Source: Segniliparus sp051660745
GTDB taxonomy: Bacteria; Actinomycetota; Actinomycetes; Mycobacteriales; Mycobacteriaceae
Direction of reading: 5' to 3'
Assembly: GCF_051660745.1 (NCBI RefSeq)
Contig: NZ_JBOFQF010000028.1
Span: 310,001-374,000 of the forward strand
Length of the DNA: 64,000 bases
This document shows positions 16,711 to 25,159 of the stretch, in pieces (the first letter of the stretch is position 1; each line of letters opens with the position of its first letter). Made by a program: the position numbers and the translations under genes. The notes below the pieces were generated by a model, which had not been told where the DNA came from, ran no database searches, and was given only the letters and a program-made list of their open reading frames with translations.

Positions 16711-18117
16711 GTGGCTTCTTCCCAGAAGGGCAGCGTTGTCGACGCGGTCGCGAACCTCGCCAAACGACGTGGTCTGGTCTACCCGTGCGGCGAGATCTAC
16801 GGCGGCACGAAGTCGGCCTGGGACTACGGCCCGCTCGGAGTCGAGCTCAAAGAGAACATCAAGCGCCAGTGGTGGCAGTCCGTGGTCACCTCGCGCGAGG
16901 ACGTGGTGGGGCTGGACTCCTCGATCATCCTGCCGAGGCAGGTGTGGGTGGCCTCCGGCCACGTCGAGGTGTTCAACGACCCGCTGGTGGAGTGCCTCAA
17001 CTGCCACAAGCGGCACCGCCAGGACCACATGCAGGAGGCGTACGCGGCGAAGAAAGGGCTCGACGACCCGGACTCGGTCCAGATGACGGAGATCGTGTGC
17101 CCGGACTGCGGCACCAAGGGGAAGTGGACCGAGCCGCGCGACTTCAACATGATGCTCAAGACCCACCTCGGGCCGATCGAGACCGAGGAGGGCCTGCACT
17201 ACCTGCGCCCGGAGACCGCGCAAGGCATCTTCGTGAACTTCGCGAACGTCGTCACCACCGCCCGGCGCAAGCCGCCGTTCGGCATCGCGCAGATCGGCAA
17301 GAGCTTCCGCAACGAGATCACCCCCGGCAACTTCATCTTCCGCACCCGCGAGTTCGAGCAGATGGAGATGGAGTTCTTCGTCGAGCCCCAGACCGCGGCC
17401 GAATGGCACCAGCATTGGATCGACACCCGCCTGCAGTGGTACGTCGACCTCGGCGTCGACCGGGACAACCTGCGGCTGTACGAGCACCCGAAAGAGAAGC
17501 TCTCGCACTACTCGGACCGCACGGTGGACATCGAGTACCGGTTCCGGTTCCAGGGCTCGGAGTGGGGCGAGCTCGAAGGGGTGGCGAACCGCACCGACTT
17601 CGACCTCACCACGCACGGCAAGCACTCCGGCGTCGACCTCTCCTACTACGACCAGGCCGAGAACCGCCGGTACACGCCGTACGTCATCGAGCCTGCGGCA
17701 GGCCTCACCCGCTCGCTCATGGCCTTCCTCGTCGACGCGTACTCGGAGGACGAGGCCCCGAACACGAAGGGCGGGGTGGACACGCGGACGGTGCTGCGCC
17801 TCGATCCGCGCCTCGCGCCGGTGAAGGCCGCCGTGCTGCCGCTGCAAAAGGACGGCGAGCTCGTGGCGAAGGCCAAAGACCTCGCCGCCCGGCTGCGCAA
17901 GCGGTGGAACATCGACTACGACGAGACCCAGGCCATCGGGCGGCGCTATCGGCGGCAGGACGAGATCGGCACGCCGTTCTGCATCACCGTGGACTTCGAG
18001 ACGCTTGAAGACCAGGCTGTCACGATCCGCGAGCGGGACACGATGTCGCAGCAGCGCGTGGCGCTCGACCAGGTCGGCAGGTTCCTCCTGGAACGGCTGG
18101 ACCCGTCGGGGCTGTAG
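16711..18117 (+). CDS. glyS: Glycyl-tRNA synthetase (dimeric, with a four-Cys zinc ribbon)
   Basis: This class II synthetase has 468 residues. Typical blocks are RRGLVYPCGEIYGGTKSAWDYGPLG, the motif 2 region GKSFRNEITPGNFIFRTREFEQMEMEFF, and EPAAGLTRSLMAFLVDAY in motif 3. A Cys-x2-Cys pair (ECLNCHKR) and a second (VCPDCGTKG) about 55 residues later make a zinc ribbon; in the M. tuberculosis enzyme, as I recall it, these cysteines are absent. GTG at 16711 is preferred with AAGGAG and GGACGAG upstream; ATG at 16690 lacks a ribosome-binding site. The neighbouring zinc regulators transcribe away from it. Confidence 0.94.
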   Translation: MASSQKGSVVDAVANLAKRRGLVYPCGEIYGGTKSAWDYGPLGVELKENIKRQWWQSVVTSREDVVGLDSSIILPRQVWVASGHVEVFNDPLVECLNCHKRHRQDHMQEAYAAKKGLDDPDSVQMTEIVCPDCGTKGKWTEPRDFNMMLKTHLGPIETEEGLHYLRPETAQGIFVNFANVVTTARRKPPFGIAQIGKSFRNEITPGNFIFRTREFEQMEMEFFVEPQTAAEWHQHWIDTRLQWYVDLGVDRDNLRLYEHPKEKLSHYSDRTVDIEYRFRFQGSEWGELEGVANRTDFDLTTHGKHSGVDLSYYDQAENRRYTPYVIEPAAGLTRSLMAFLVDAYSEDEAPNTKGGVDTRTVLRLDPRLAPVKAAVLPLQKDGELVAKAKDLAARLRKRWNIDYDETQAIGRRYRRQDEIGTPFCITVDFETLEDQAVTIRERDTMSQQRVALDQVGRFLLERLDPSGL

Positions 18118-18288
18118 CCCGGACCCGTTTGCGGACTCCTCCTCGTTCCGCGAGAACAGGGGGGTGTTGCCCTTGTGGCGGGTGGTGTGCGGGCTCGTCG
18201 CGTGCCGCATAGAATCGTGTCTGCGCCTCTTGCTGGGCGCGGTGAGAGGTTGGAGCCCCGACCCTGGGGCAGGAGAGCGGTGGTCATC

Positions 18289-18753
18289 ATGTCCAGCGGC
18301 AAATTGGTGCATTTCGACGCGGTGCGCGGATTTGGGTTCGTGGCGCCGGACGCGGGCGGCGAAGACGTGTTCATCCACGTCAACGACTTCGAAGAGGCGA
18401 TCGTCGACGAGCGGATGCTGCGTCCGGGCGCGGTGCTGGAGTTCGAGGTCGAACGCGGCGGAAGGGGCTTGAAGGCGGTCAATGTCCGTCTGGTGCACCA
18501 GGGCGACGGCGAGCTGCCCGTGGCTGCTGCGGCGGACGAAGCCGAGGAGGAGCCGCATCCCGCCGCTGCGCCTGCGCCACGACCCGTCCGGGCGGCGGCA
18601 GGCGTGACGACGCTCGGAGCCGAAGAGTTCGCTTTAGAGATCACCGAGATCCTGTTAGACGCCTCCAGCAGTCTCACAGCGCGCCAAGTGCTCACTATCC
18701 GTCGGCGATTCGCGGAGTTCGCGCAGGCAAGGGGCTGGGTTCGCGATGCGTGA
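18289..18753 (+). CDS. Cold-shock domain protein with C-terminal extension
   Basis: The 154-residue protein begins with a cold-shock domain: GKLVHFDAVRGFGFVAP holds RNP-1 and EDVFIHVNDFEE holds RNP-2, ending near residue 70. A Pro/Ala/Glu-rich linker and a C-terminal helical part (EEFALEITEILLDASSS ... RRRFAEFAQARGW) follow. It should bind single-stranded RNA or DNA. The long form resembles mycobacterial CspB-type proteins rather than the 67-residue CspA. ATG at 18289 and GTG at 18280 are both possible, with AGGAGAG upstream. The 171-bp leader (18118-18288) may carry post-transcriptional control but shows no clear structure. Confidence 0.8.
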   Translation: MSSGKLVHFDAVRGFGFVAPDAGGEDVFIHVNDFEEAIVDERMLRPGAVLEFEVERGGRGLKAVNVRLVHQGDGELPVAAAADEAEEEPHPAAAPAPRPVRAAAGVTTLGAEEFALEITEILLDASSSLTARQVLTIRRRFAEFAQARGWVRDA

Positions 18754-18759
18754 TATCAA

Positions 18760-20070
18760 GTGAGCCTGCATAACGCGGCCCACGGGCGCGCATACGAGTA
18801 CGACGAGACCGCCTTCGAGAGGCTCGCGCCGGAGCCTGTGAAGCAGGCCGACCAATGGCGCGGCGTGCATGACGCCCGCTCCGACTTCTCGCGCGACAGG
18901 GCCAGGGTGCTGCACTCCGCCGCGTTGCGCAGGCTCGCGGACAAGACGCAGGTGGTCGGCCCGAAAGAGGGGCACACGCCAAGGACGCGCCTCACCCACT
19001 CGTTGGAGGTCGGGCAGATCGGCAGGGCTGTCGCGATGGGCCTCGGCGCGGACCCCGACCTCGTGGACCTCGCGGGCCTCGCCCACGACATCGGCCATCC
19101 GCCGTACGGGCACAACGGCGAGCAGGCGCTCGACGAGTTCGCCGAGCGGTGCGGCGGTTTCGAGGGGAACGCGCAGAGCTTCCGCGTCTTGACGCTGCTC
19201 GAGCCGAAGCGGCTCGACGGCGAGGGCCGCAGCGTCGGGCTGAACCTGACCCGCGCGGCGCTCGACGCGGTCTTGAAGTACCCGTGGCTCGCGGCGGGCC
19301 ACGGCGAGAAGAAGCTCCGCAAGTACGGGGCCTTCCACGAGGACGCTGCCGCGTTCCACTGGGTCCGCGACGGCGCGGGCCTGTCCGCCCGCCAGGGCGA
19401 CGGGCGGCCGGAGCGCTGTGTCGAGGCGCAGATCATGGACTGGTCCGACGATGTGGCGTACTCGGTGCACGATATGGAGGACGCCGTGCTCGCAGGCCGG
19501 TTCGACCTTCGCGAGCTTGCCGACCCGAACCAGTGGTCGAGGGACGACGCGTTCGCGCCAGGCTTTGACGAGTCGGAGCTCGCGGAGGCCGGGGCGCGGC
19601 TCTGGGGCCTCGACGCGGTGCGGGCGTGCGTCGGATACGACGGCTCGCTCGCCGCGTCGGTGGCGCTCAAGCAGCTCACCACCGAGCTGGTGTCGCGGTT
19701 CGCGTCCGAGGCGGTCGCGGGGACGAAGGCGGCGTACGGGGACGGGCCGTTCGGCAGGTTCGCGGGCGGCCTCGCCGTGGCCCGGGAGGTCCGGGCCGAG
19801 GTCGCGGTGCTGAAAGTGGCGGCCCTCCGGTTCGTCATGCAGGACTCGGACCGCCTGCGCGAGCGCGCCGGGCAGCGCGAGCGGGTGCGCCGCGTGGCGG
19901 AACTGGTCGCGAGTCGGGCCCCGGACTCGTTGGACCCGATGTTCGCCTGTTTGTGGCACGAGGCCTCGGACGACGCGGCGAAGGAGCGGGTGGTCGTCGA
20001 CCAGTTGGCGACGATGACCGAAACTCAGCTGGAGCGTCTGGACCCCGACGGAGGTACAATCCGCTTGTGA
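18760..20070 (+). CDS. dgt: dGTP triphosphohydrolase-like HD protein
   Basis: The 436-residue HD-domain phosphohydrolase cleaves dNTPs to nucleoside and triphosphate. The metal ligands are visible as RLTHSLEVGQ (His), LAHDIGHPPYGHNGE (HD) and DDVAYSVHDMED (Asp). VLHSAALRRLADKTQVVG is the conserved N-terminal block. GTG at 18760 lies 6 nt after the cold-shock gene and its TGA overlaps the GTG of dnaG, reproducing the mycobacterial dgt-dnaG pair. The cold-shock protein, dgt and dnaG probably share one transcript. Confidence 0.92.
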   Translation: MSLHNAAHGRAYEYDETAFERLAPEPVKQADQWRGVHDARSDFSRDRARVLHSAALRRLADKTQVVGPKEGHTPRTRLTHSLEVGQIGRAVAMGLGADPDLVDLAGLAHDIGHPPYGHNGEQALDEFAERCGGFEGNAQSFRVLTLLEPKRLDGEGRSVGLNLTRAALDAVLKYPWLAAGHGEKKLRKYGAFHEDAAAFHWVRDGAGLSARQGDGRPERCVEAQIMDWSDDVAYSVHDMEDAVLAGRFDLRELADPNQWSRDDAFAPGFDESELAEAGARLWGLDAVRACVGYDGSLAASVALKQLTTELVSRFASEAVAGTKAAYGDGPFGRFAGGLAVAREVRAEVAVLKVAALRFVMQDSDRLRERAGQRERVRRVAELVASRAPDSLDPMFACLWHEASDDAAKERVVVDQLATMTETQLERLDPDGGTIRL

Positions 20071-21938
20071 TCGCTCCTTCGGATATTGAGACAATCCGAG
20101 AGCGCGCCCAAATCGCCGAAGTCGTCGGCGACTACGTGTCGTTGCGTCCGGCGGGCCACGACCGGCTCAAGGGCCTCTGCCCGTTCCACGAGGAGCGCAC
20201 CCCCTCCTTCCAGGTGACCCCGAGCAAGGGGTTCTACCACTGTTTCGGCTGCGGGGAGAGCGGGGACGTCTACCGTTTCCTGCAGAACATGGAGCACGTC
20301 GGGTTCGTGGAGGCGGTCGAGATGCTCGCCGACCGGATCAAATACCAGCTGACCAGGGTCGACGACAGCGCCGACCGGGTCCAGGACCGGGGGACCAAGC
20401 GGCGGCTGCTCAGCGCCAACCAGACGGCGGCCGATTTCTACGCGGGCAGGCTGATGGGCGAGGACGCCGCGCCCGCCCGGGACTTCCTCAAAGGCAGGGG
20501 CTTCGACCGGGAGCTCTCCGAGCGGTTCGGCTGCGGCTTCGCCCCGCGCGGATGGGACCACCTCGTCCGGCATCTGCGGACGAGAGGCTTCGCGGAGTCG
20601 GAGATGGAAGAGGCCGGGCTCGTGAGCAAGGGGCAGCGCGGCGTCGTCGATCGGTTCCGGGGCAGGCTGCTGTGGCCGATCCGCAACGCCTCGCGGGAGG
20701 TCATCGGGTTCGGCGCCAGGCGCATCTTCGACGACGACAACGGCCCGAAGTACCTCAACACGCCCGAGACGAAGCTGTACAAGAAATCGCAGGTCCTTTT
20801 CGGCCTCGACCAGGCGAAGCGGGACATCGCGAACAAACACCAGGTCGTGGTGGTGGAGGGCTACACGGATGTGATGGCGATGCACGCGGCGGGCGTGCCC
20901 ACCGCTGTCGCCTCCTGCGGCACGGCCTTCGGCGCGGAGCACATCGGGGTGATCCGGCGGCTGCTCTTGGACGACGAGAAGTCGCACGGCGAGGTGATCT
21001 ACACCTTCGACGGGGACAACGCGGGGAAAGCGGCCGCGCTGAAAGCATGGGACGGCGACCAGAGCCTGGTGGCGCAGACGTTCGTGTCCCTCATGCCCGA
21101 GGGGCTCGACCCCTGCGACACCAGGCTGCAGCGCGGGGAGGAGGCGTTGCGGGAGCTGGTCGCCCAGCGTGTGCCGCTCCTGGAGTTCGCGACGCGCGCC
21201 ACGCTTGCCGAGTTCGACCTCGCGACTGCGGAGGGAAGGGTCGGCGCGCTGCGCCGGACGGTGCCGATGGTGGCCAAGATCAAAGATGTCGCGTTGCGCG
21301 ACGAGTACGCCCGCCAGCTCGCGGGCTGGGTTGGCTGGGAAGACACGGGCCAAGTGCTGAGCCGGGTCCGCGAGGAGGCGGGCGAGAAGCCCGCGCGCCG
21401 CGAGCAGCGCGCCGCCGAGCCCCATATCTCGCGCAGCCCGGGCCGCTCCCCGTCGGCGCGGGACTGGTCGCAGCGCGAGTCGCTCAAAGCCTTGCTGCAG
21501 CACCCGAAGCTCGCGTCGGAGCAGTTCGCCGGGGTCTCCCCGACGGTGTTCGCGCGGGAGGACTACCGGGCCGTCCGCGACGGCGCGGTGCGGGCGATGG
21601 AGGCCGCGCCTGGGCTGGACGGGCACGGCTGGGTGCAGGCGGTGTGGGAGCAGACGGGCGAGGAGCAGCTCCGGTCGTTGGTCGTGGAGCTCGCGGTGGA
21701 GCCGATCGCCACCTCGGAGGGGCAGATGGCGAAGTACGTCGGCGCGGTGCTCGCCCGGTTGGAGCTTTTCGACGTCGAAGACCAGATCGCGGAGCTGAAG
21801 TCCGAGCTCAGCAGGAACGAGCGCTCAGGGGACGAGGCGCGTTTCAGCGAGGTGTTCGGCGAACTCGTGGCGTTGGAGTCGTACCGGCGCGCGCTGCAGA
21901 AGCTGGTGAACGGGGAGGACGGCCTGTCCGGCGGCTAG
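20067..21938 (+). CDS. dnaG: DNA primase
   Basis: The 623-residue primase has the N-terminal CHC2 zinc finger (CPFHEERTPSFQV ... YHCFGCGESGDVYRF), a TOPRIM core with VVVVEGYTDVMAMHAAG and the DGDNAGKAA metal motif, and a helical C-terminal DnaB-interaction domain. It makes RNA primers for the replication fork. GTG at 20067 overlaps the dgt stop by 4 nt; GGAGG lies 12 nt upstream. The stop overlaps by 4 nt with that of the convergent small gene at 21935. Confidence 0.95.
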   Translation: MIAPSDIETIRERAQIAEVVGDYVSLRPAGHDRLKGLCPFHEERTPSFQVTPSKGFYHCFGCGESGDVYRFLQNMEHVGFVEAVEMLADRIKYQLTRVDDSADRVQDRGTKRRLLSANQTAADFYAGRLMGEDAAPARDFLKGRGFDRELSERFGCGFAPRGWDHLVRHLRTRGFAESEMEEAGLVSKGQRGVVDRFRGRLLWPIRNASREVIGFGARRIFDDDNGPKYLNTPETKLYKKSQVLFGLDQAKRDIANKHQVVVVEGYTDVMAMHAAGVPTAVASCGTAFGAEHIGVIRRLLLDDEKSHGEVIYTFDGDNAGKAAALKAWDGDQSLVAQTFVSLMPEGLDPCDTRLQRGEEALRELVAQRVPLLEFATRATLAEFDLATAEGRVGALRRTVPMVAKIKDVALRDEYARQLAGWVGWEDTGQVLSRVREEAGEKPARREQRAAEPHISRSPGRSPSARDWSQRESLKALLQHPKLASEQFAGVSPTVFAREDYRAVRDGAVRAMEAAPGLDGHGWVQAVWEQTGEEQLRSLVVELAVEPIATSEGQMAKYVGAVLARLELFDVEDQIAELKSELSRNERSGDEARFSEVFGELVALESYRRALQKLVNGEDGLSGG

Positions 21939-22138
21939 CGGGCCGAGCCGCCCTGGCCGGGAGCCGGGCCGCCGCCAAGCGCGTCGCCCGCCTGCTTGCG
22001 GGCCGCCGCGATGGCCTCGGCGACCAGCGGGTTGGACTGGACGGTCTTGGTGAAGTTCAGCAGTTGCTCGTAGCGCTCCCGACCGGCGCGGGCGCCGAAG
22101 ACGTAGCCGATGCCAGCTGCGATCAAAAGACGGATCAT
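21935..22138 (-). CDS. Small YtxH-like membrane-anchored protein
   Basis: This 67-residue protein starts MIRLLIAAGIGYVFGARAGR: a short hydrophobic N-terminal helix followed by Arg-rich residues and an amphipathic helix (RYEQLLNFTKTVQSNPLVAEA), ending in a Gly/Pro tail. The GYVFGARAGRERYEQ pattern matches small actinobacterial proteins found next to dnaG (the Rv2342 position in M. tuberculosis). It is probably membrane-attached; its function is unknown. Its stop codon overlaps the dnaG stop by 4 nt on the other strand. Confidence 0.8.
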   Translation of the reverse strand: MIRLLIAAGIGYVFGARAGRERYEQLLNFTKTVQSNPLVAEAIAAARKQAGDALGGGPAPGQGGSAR

Positions 22139-22186
22139 GGCGCCGAGCCTACACGAGGGCGCCTCGGATAGGGCAGACTCGAAGCC

Positions 22187-23320
22187 ATGGCGTGGCAACG
22201 AGTCCGAGGTAGCATCTGCCGCGAAGGCGACGTGGTCTTTGAGGTCATGAACGGGATGATCACGAACCGCGAGGGCTTCGCGGACTGGGCGCAGCGTTGG
22301 CCGATGCGAGAGCCGCCGCCCTATCTCGGCAGGCTGTGCCCCGGGCTCGTCGACATCCACTGCCACGGCGGCGGCGGGCACACGTTCTGCACCACGAATC
22401 CGGACGAGGCGCGCAAGGCGGCTGAGTTCCACCACCGCAGCGGCTCCACCACGGTGGTGGCGAGCCTGGTGACCGCCCGAGAGGAGGTCCTGCAGGCGCA
22501 GATCCGGGCCTTGCGGCCGCTGGTCCACGAGGGCGTCGTCGCCGGGATCCACCTCGAAGGCCCGTTCCTCGCGACGAGCCGGTGCGGGGCGCAGGACCCT
22601 CGCTACCTCGCGAAGCCCGACGCGCTCATGGCCAGGCGCTTGCTCGACGTGGGGGAGGGCACGGTGGTCATGATGACGATCGCGCCGGAGCTGCCCGGCG
22701 CGGACGAGGTGGTCGAGGTGCTGGACGAGGCAGGCGTGACGGTGGCGCTCGGGCACACCGACGCCGATTACACGACGTTCCGCCGAGCGCTCGACGCGCC
22801 GAAACGGAGGGTCGTCACCCATCTCGGCAACGCCATGGCGCCCCTCCATCATCGGAACCTCGGCCCAGTCGGGGCAGTTGTGCACAAGTTTTCGACCGGA
22901 GGCGGGGGGATGACGTATGTCGAGCTCATCGCCGACGGCGAACATGTCGCCGACGAGTTCGTGGAGATGATCGCCGCGCTGGACAACTCGAACGTCGCCC
23001 TGGTGTCGGACGCGATGGCGGCGACGGGCAAACCCGACGGGCGGTACCGGCTCGGAGAGCTGGACGTGGTGGTGCAGGACGGGGTCGCCCGGCTCGCCAA
23101 CGGCGCGCTCGCGGGCAGCACGAGCACCTTGGGGGGGATCGCTCGAAGAGGAGAGCGCAGTGCCTTCGATATGGAGCTCTACGCCAGCCTCGGGCCTGCG
23201 GAAGCATTGGGCTTGGCCGATGTCGGCAGGCTGGAACCAGGCAACCGCGCCGACTTCCTCGTGCTCGACGACGACAACCGGGTGCGGAAGGCGATGCGGC
23301 GGGGGGAGTGGCTCTCCTGA
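22187..23320 (+). CDS. nagA: N-acetylglucosamine-6-phosphate deacetylase
   Basis: This amidohydrolase of 377 residues removes acetate from GlcNAc-6-phosphate, feeding amino-sugar recycling. The metal and catalytic motifs are GLVDIHCHGGGG (residues 51-62), HLEGPFLA, LGHTDADY, THLGNAMAPLHHRN and LVSDAMAATG with the catalytic Asp. The later GNRADFLVLD segment is typical of the family's second beta domain. ATG at 22187 has no clear ribosome-binding site. No nagB or transport partner is adjacent. Confidence 0.9.
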   Translation: MAWQRVRGSICREGDVVFEVMNGMITNREGFADWAQRWPMREPPPYLGRLCPGLVDIHCHGGGGHTFCTTNPDEARKAAEFHHRSGSTTVVASLVTAREEVLQAQIRALRPLVHEGVVAGIHLEGPFLATSRCGAQDPRYLAKPDALMARRLLDVGEGTVVMMTIAPELPGADEVVEVLDEAGVTVALGHTDADYTTFRRALDAPKRRVVTHLGNAMAPLHHRNLGPVGAVVHKFSTGGGGMTYVELIADGEHVADEFVEMIAALDNSNVALVSDAMAATGKPDGRYRLGELDVVVQDGVARLANGALAGSTSTLGGIARRGERSAFDMELYASLGPAEALGLADVGRLEPGNRADFLVLDDDNRVRKAMRRGEWLS

Positions 23321-23358
23321 GTTCCGGCGTGCCCAAAACGCCGCTCGGACCTGCTCAT

Positions 23359-23388
23359 TTGCGGGGCCGCCGAAGAATGCGCTAAGGT
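23359..23388 (+). promoter_or_regulatory. Promoter of tRNA-Gly
   Basis: TTGCGG (23359-23364), 18-nt spacer and TAAGGT (23383-23388) form a good housekeeping-type promoter. Transcription would begin near 23395, about 45 nt before the tRNA. Confidence 0.6.
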
Positions 23389-23439
23389 ATGTCCTCGCGC
23401 CACGAGCACCCCGGCAACGCCCGGAATGCGAGTGGACAT

Positions 23440-23512
23440 GCGGATGTAGCGCAGCTGGTAGCGCATCACCTTGCCAAGGTGAGGGTCGCGAGTTCGAATC
23501 TCGTCATCCGCT
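23440..23512 (+). tRNA. tRNA-Gly (GCC)
   Basis: This is a 73-nt cloverleaf. The acceptor arms GCGGATG/CATCCGC pair fully, the anticodon stem TCACC/GGTGA holds loop TTGCCAA with anticodon GCC, and the T arm carries GTTCGAAT. CCA is not encoded. Confidence 0.95.
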
Positions 23513-23693
23513 CGGTCACCGGAACGTTCCGCTTCCCGTGCCTGGCTGATCCTCTCAGCTTGATCCGAGATTATCACGGACATTTTGCCAGGTCAGGGAT
23601 TTATCGGCCTGATATCAGGCAAATGCTCGCGATCTTCTCCGATCCGGGCGCGGTAGGCTCTTTGGAGCGGCCACGACATGTGGCGGCGACTTC

Positions 23694-23764
23694 GGTGGAG
23701 TGGCCGAGAGGTGAGGCAGCGGCCTGCAAAGCCGTCCACACGGGTTCGAATCCCGTCTCCACCT
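23694..23764 (+). tRNA. tRNA-Cys (GCA)
   Basis: This is a 71-nt cloverleaf. Acceptor GGTGGAG/CTCCACC, anticodon stem GCGGC/GCCGT with loop CTGCAAA (anticodon GCA), and T loop GTTCGAATC are present. A TAGGCT hexamer at 23654 could be its own -10 element. Confidence 0.95.
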
Positions 23765-23847
23765 CGATATTTCGGTATCGGGGACTTCGTGCGGTACTAT
23801 GCACGAGCACATCGGGTGCCCGACTCAGGTCGGCGGACCCGGAACCT

Positions 23848-23922
23848 GCGCGATTAGCTCAGCGGGAGAGCGCTTCCCTGACACGGAAGAGGTCACTGGT
23901 TCAATCCCAGTATCGCGCACCA
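23848..23922 (+). tRNA. tRNA-Val (GAC)
   Basis: Acceptor GCGCGAT/ATCGCGC, anticodon stem CTTCC/GGAAG with loop CTGACAC (anticodon GAC), and T loop GTTCAATC are present. Unlike the other tRNAs here it encodes its own CCA (23920-23922). TACTAT at 23795-23800 is a possible -10 element. A strong terminator follows within 5 nt. Confidence 0.95.
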
Positions 23923-23926
23923 CGGC

Positions 23927-23969
23927 GAGCCCGGGCGAAGGCAGATCCTTCGTCCGGGCTCATTTTTTT
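23927..23969 (+). terminator. Rho-independent terminator after the tRNA cluster
   Basis: A 15-bp stem (23927-23941 with 23947-23961, one G-T wobble) with a 5-nt loop is followed by seven T residues. It is a textbook intrinsic terminator, rare in this GC-rich window. Confidence 0.92.
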
Positions 23970-24293
23970 GCGAACATTTTGATCATTTTTTCGAGCGCGC
24001 TTCCTGAGGGGGGCTTGCTGGGGGCGGTCGTCCTCGCCGCCAGGGGCAATGATCGACCGCGTGGAGTGGCGTGCTTGTCGCGGGCGAAGAGGGCCCTGGC
24101 TGTTGGCGGCCCAAGGGCGGTTCTGCGTCAGCCCGGGCGGTGGGCGTGGTGGTCGTCCAGCTCGTCGCGCCACCGCTTCCACATGGCGCTGCGACGTCGA
24201 ACTGCAACGTCAAGAAGTGCAGAATTGGGCAAATTGCGTATGAAAGGAGTTTTTTTATTGTGCTGGCGCAAGCGGCCATGCGAGGATCCACGC
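23970..24293. other. Intergenic stretch after the tRNA cluster
   Basis: No credible gene is seen. The segment is less GC-rich near its ends, has a run of seven T at 24250, and includes AAAGGAG (24243-24249) before a TTG at 24258 that might start the next gene. Otherwise nothing is recognised. Confidence 0.5.
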
Positions 24294-25025
24294 GTGATCT
24301 CGCGCCGTACATCAAGTCTTTTCCACCGCACCGTCGCGCTTTGTGGGTCCGCGATGTCCCTTCTCGGGTTCGCGGTTCCCTTGGCCCATGCCGAGCCTTC
24401 GGCAAATACTGTGGACACGGCGGATTATTTGATCGCCGCGCGCGGTCGGGGCGGAGAGGTCGCGTTCCTCTCTCCTGACGGCAAGATTTTGTGCGGCGTG
24501 CCGACCGAGCAGTTTCCAACAGTGTTCTGCGTCTCGACCTCTGGCCAGTTCCCGGAGGCTTTGAAGCTGCCGACGCTCACAGCTCCTGCCCCGGAGGACG
24601 AGAACGCGGACGACGAGGGCCAGGCTCCGAAGACCGTCGCCAAAACCGCGACACAGATCGAGCTCGGATACCATCCGGCCACGCCTGCGGGGCCGCAGCA
24701 AGGAGCTCCGACGGCGATAGTGTCGCCAGCCAACTGGCAGCAGGAGAAATGGTCGAACTTCAAAGCGGACCAGGCGAAGGTCTTGCCTGCGGGGAAGAGC
24801 ATCAGCGCGAGCGGGTTCACCTGCACGGCGACGAATGCGAGCGAAGTTCGTTGCATGGCCGAGGGGGTTCAGTGCTGGACCGACACGTCGCAGAACCCTG
24901 TGTGGAACCGGGTTTGCACCCAAGGGCAGAACAATATCGGCTTTGTGGTCTCCCAGGCCCGGTACGAGCTCTTCAACGTCGTGTCGGCGACAGCAGTGAG
25001 GAATCGCGACTCCGGGTCGTCGTAG
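24294..25025 (+). CDS. Secreted protein of unknown function, Cys-containing
   Basis: The 243-residue protein has a signal peptide (SRRTSSLFHRTVALCGSAMS, hydrophobic core continuing LLGFAVPLAHA, cleavage before EPSAN). The mature part has six Cys (GKILCG, VFCVS, FTCTA, VRCMAEGVQCW, RVCTQG), an acidic linker (APEDENADDEGQ), and a C-terminal NIGFVVSQARYELFN strand. Paired cysteines suit an extracytoplasmic fold. GTG at 24294 follows GAGGA by 8 nt; in-frame TTG 24258 (after AAAGGAG) and ATG 24240 would add residues before the signal. No family is recognised. It lies between two tRNA loci. Confidence 0.65.
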   Translation: MISRRTSSLFHRTVALCGSAMSLLGFAVPLAHAEPSANTVDTADYLIAARGRGGEVAFLSPDGKILCGVPTEQFPTVFCVSTSGQFPEALKLPTLTAPAPEDENADDEGQAPKTVAKTATQIELGYHPATPAGPQQGAPTAIVSPANWQQEKWSNFKADQAKVLPAGKSISASGFTCTATNASEVRCMAEGVQCWTDTSQNPVWNRVCTQGQNNIGFVVSQARYELFNVVSATAVRNRDSGSS

Positions 25026-25124
25026 CGCCTTCTTCGCCGAAGGGCGCGCGCCTCGCTCCGTGCTAGCTCCAGGCGCGGTGGCCTCCTTGCCTGCCGCCGA
25101 GCAGCCTTGGCGCGGCGGTGATAC

Positions 25125-25144
25125 CCTCGACCGGTCGGTCGAGG
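25125..25144. promoter_or_regulatory. Inverted repeat abutting a -10 element
   Basis: CCTCGACC-GGTC-GGTCGAGG (8-bp arms) ends 1 nt before TAGGCT (25146-25151), which lies 8 nt before the ATG of the next gene. Position and symmetry suit an operator over the -35 region; it could also be a terminator of the upstream gene, although it has no T-tract. Confidence 0.45.
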
Positions 25145-25159
25145 ATAGGCTGGTACGGC

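Noticed and set aside
23389..23982. Plus-strand frame running across three tRNA genes
   Set aside because: It translates tRNA sequence; no ribosome-binding site and no family resemblance.
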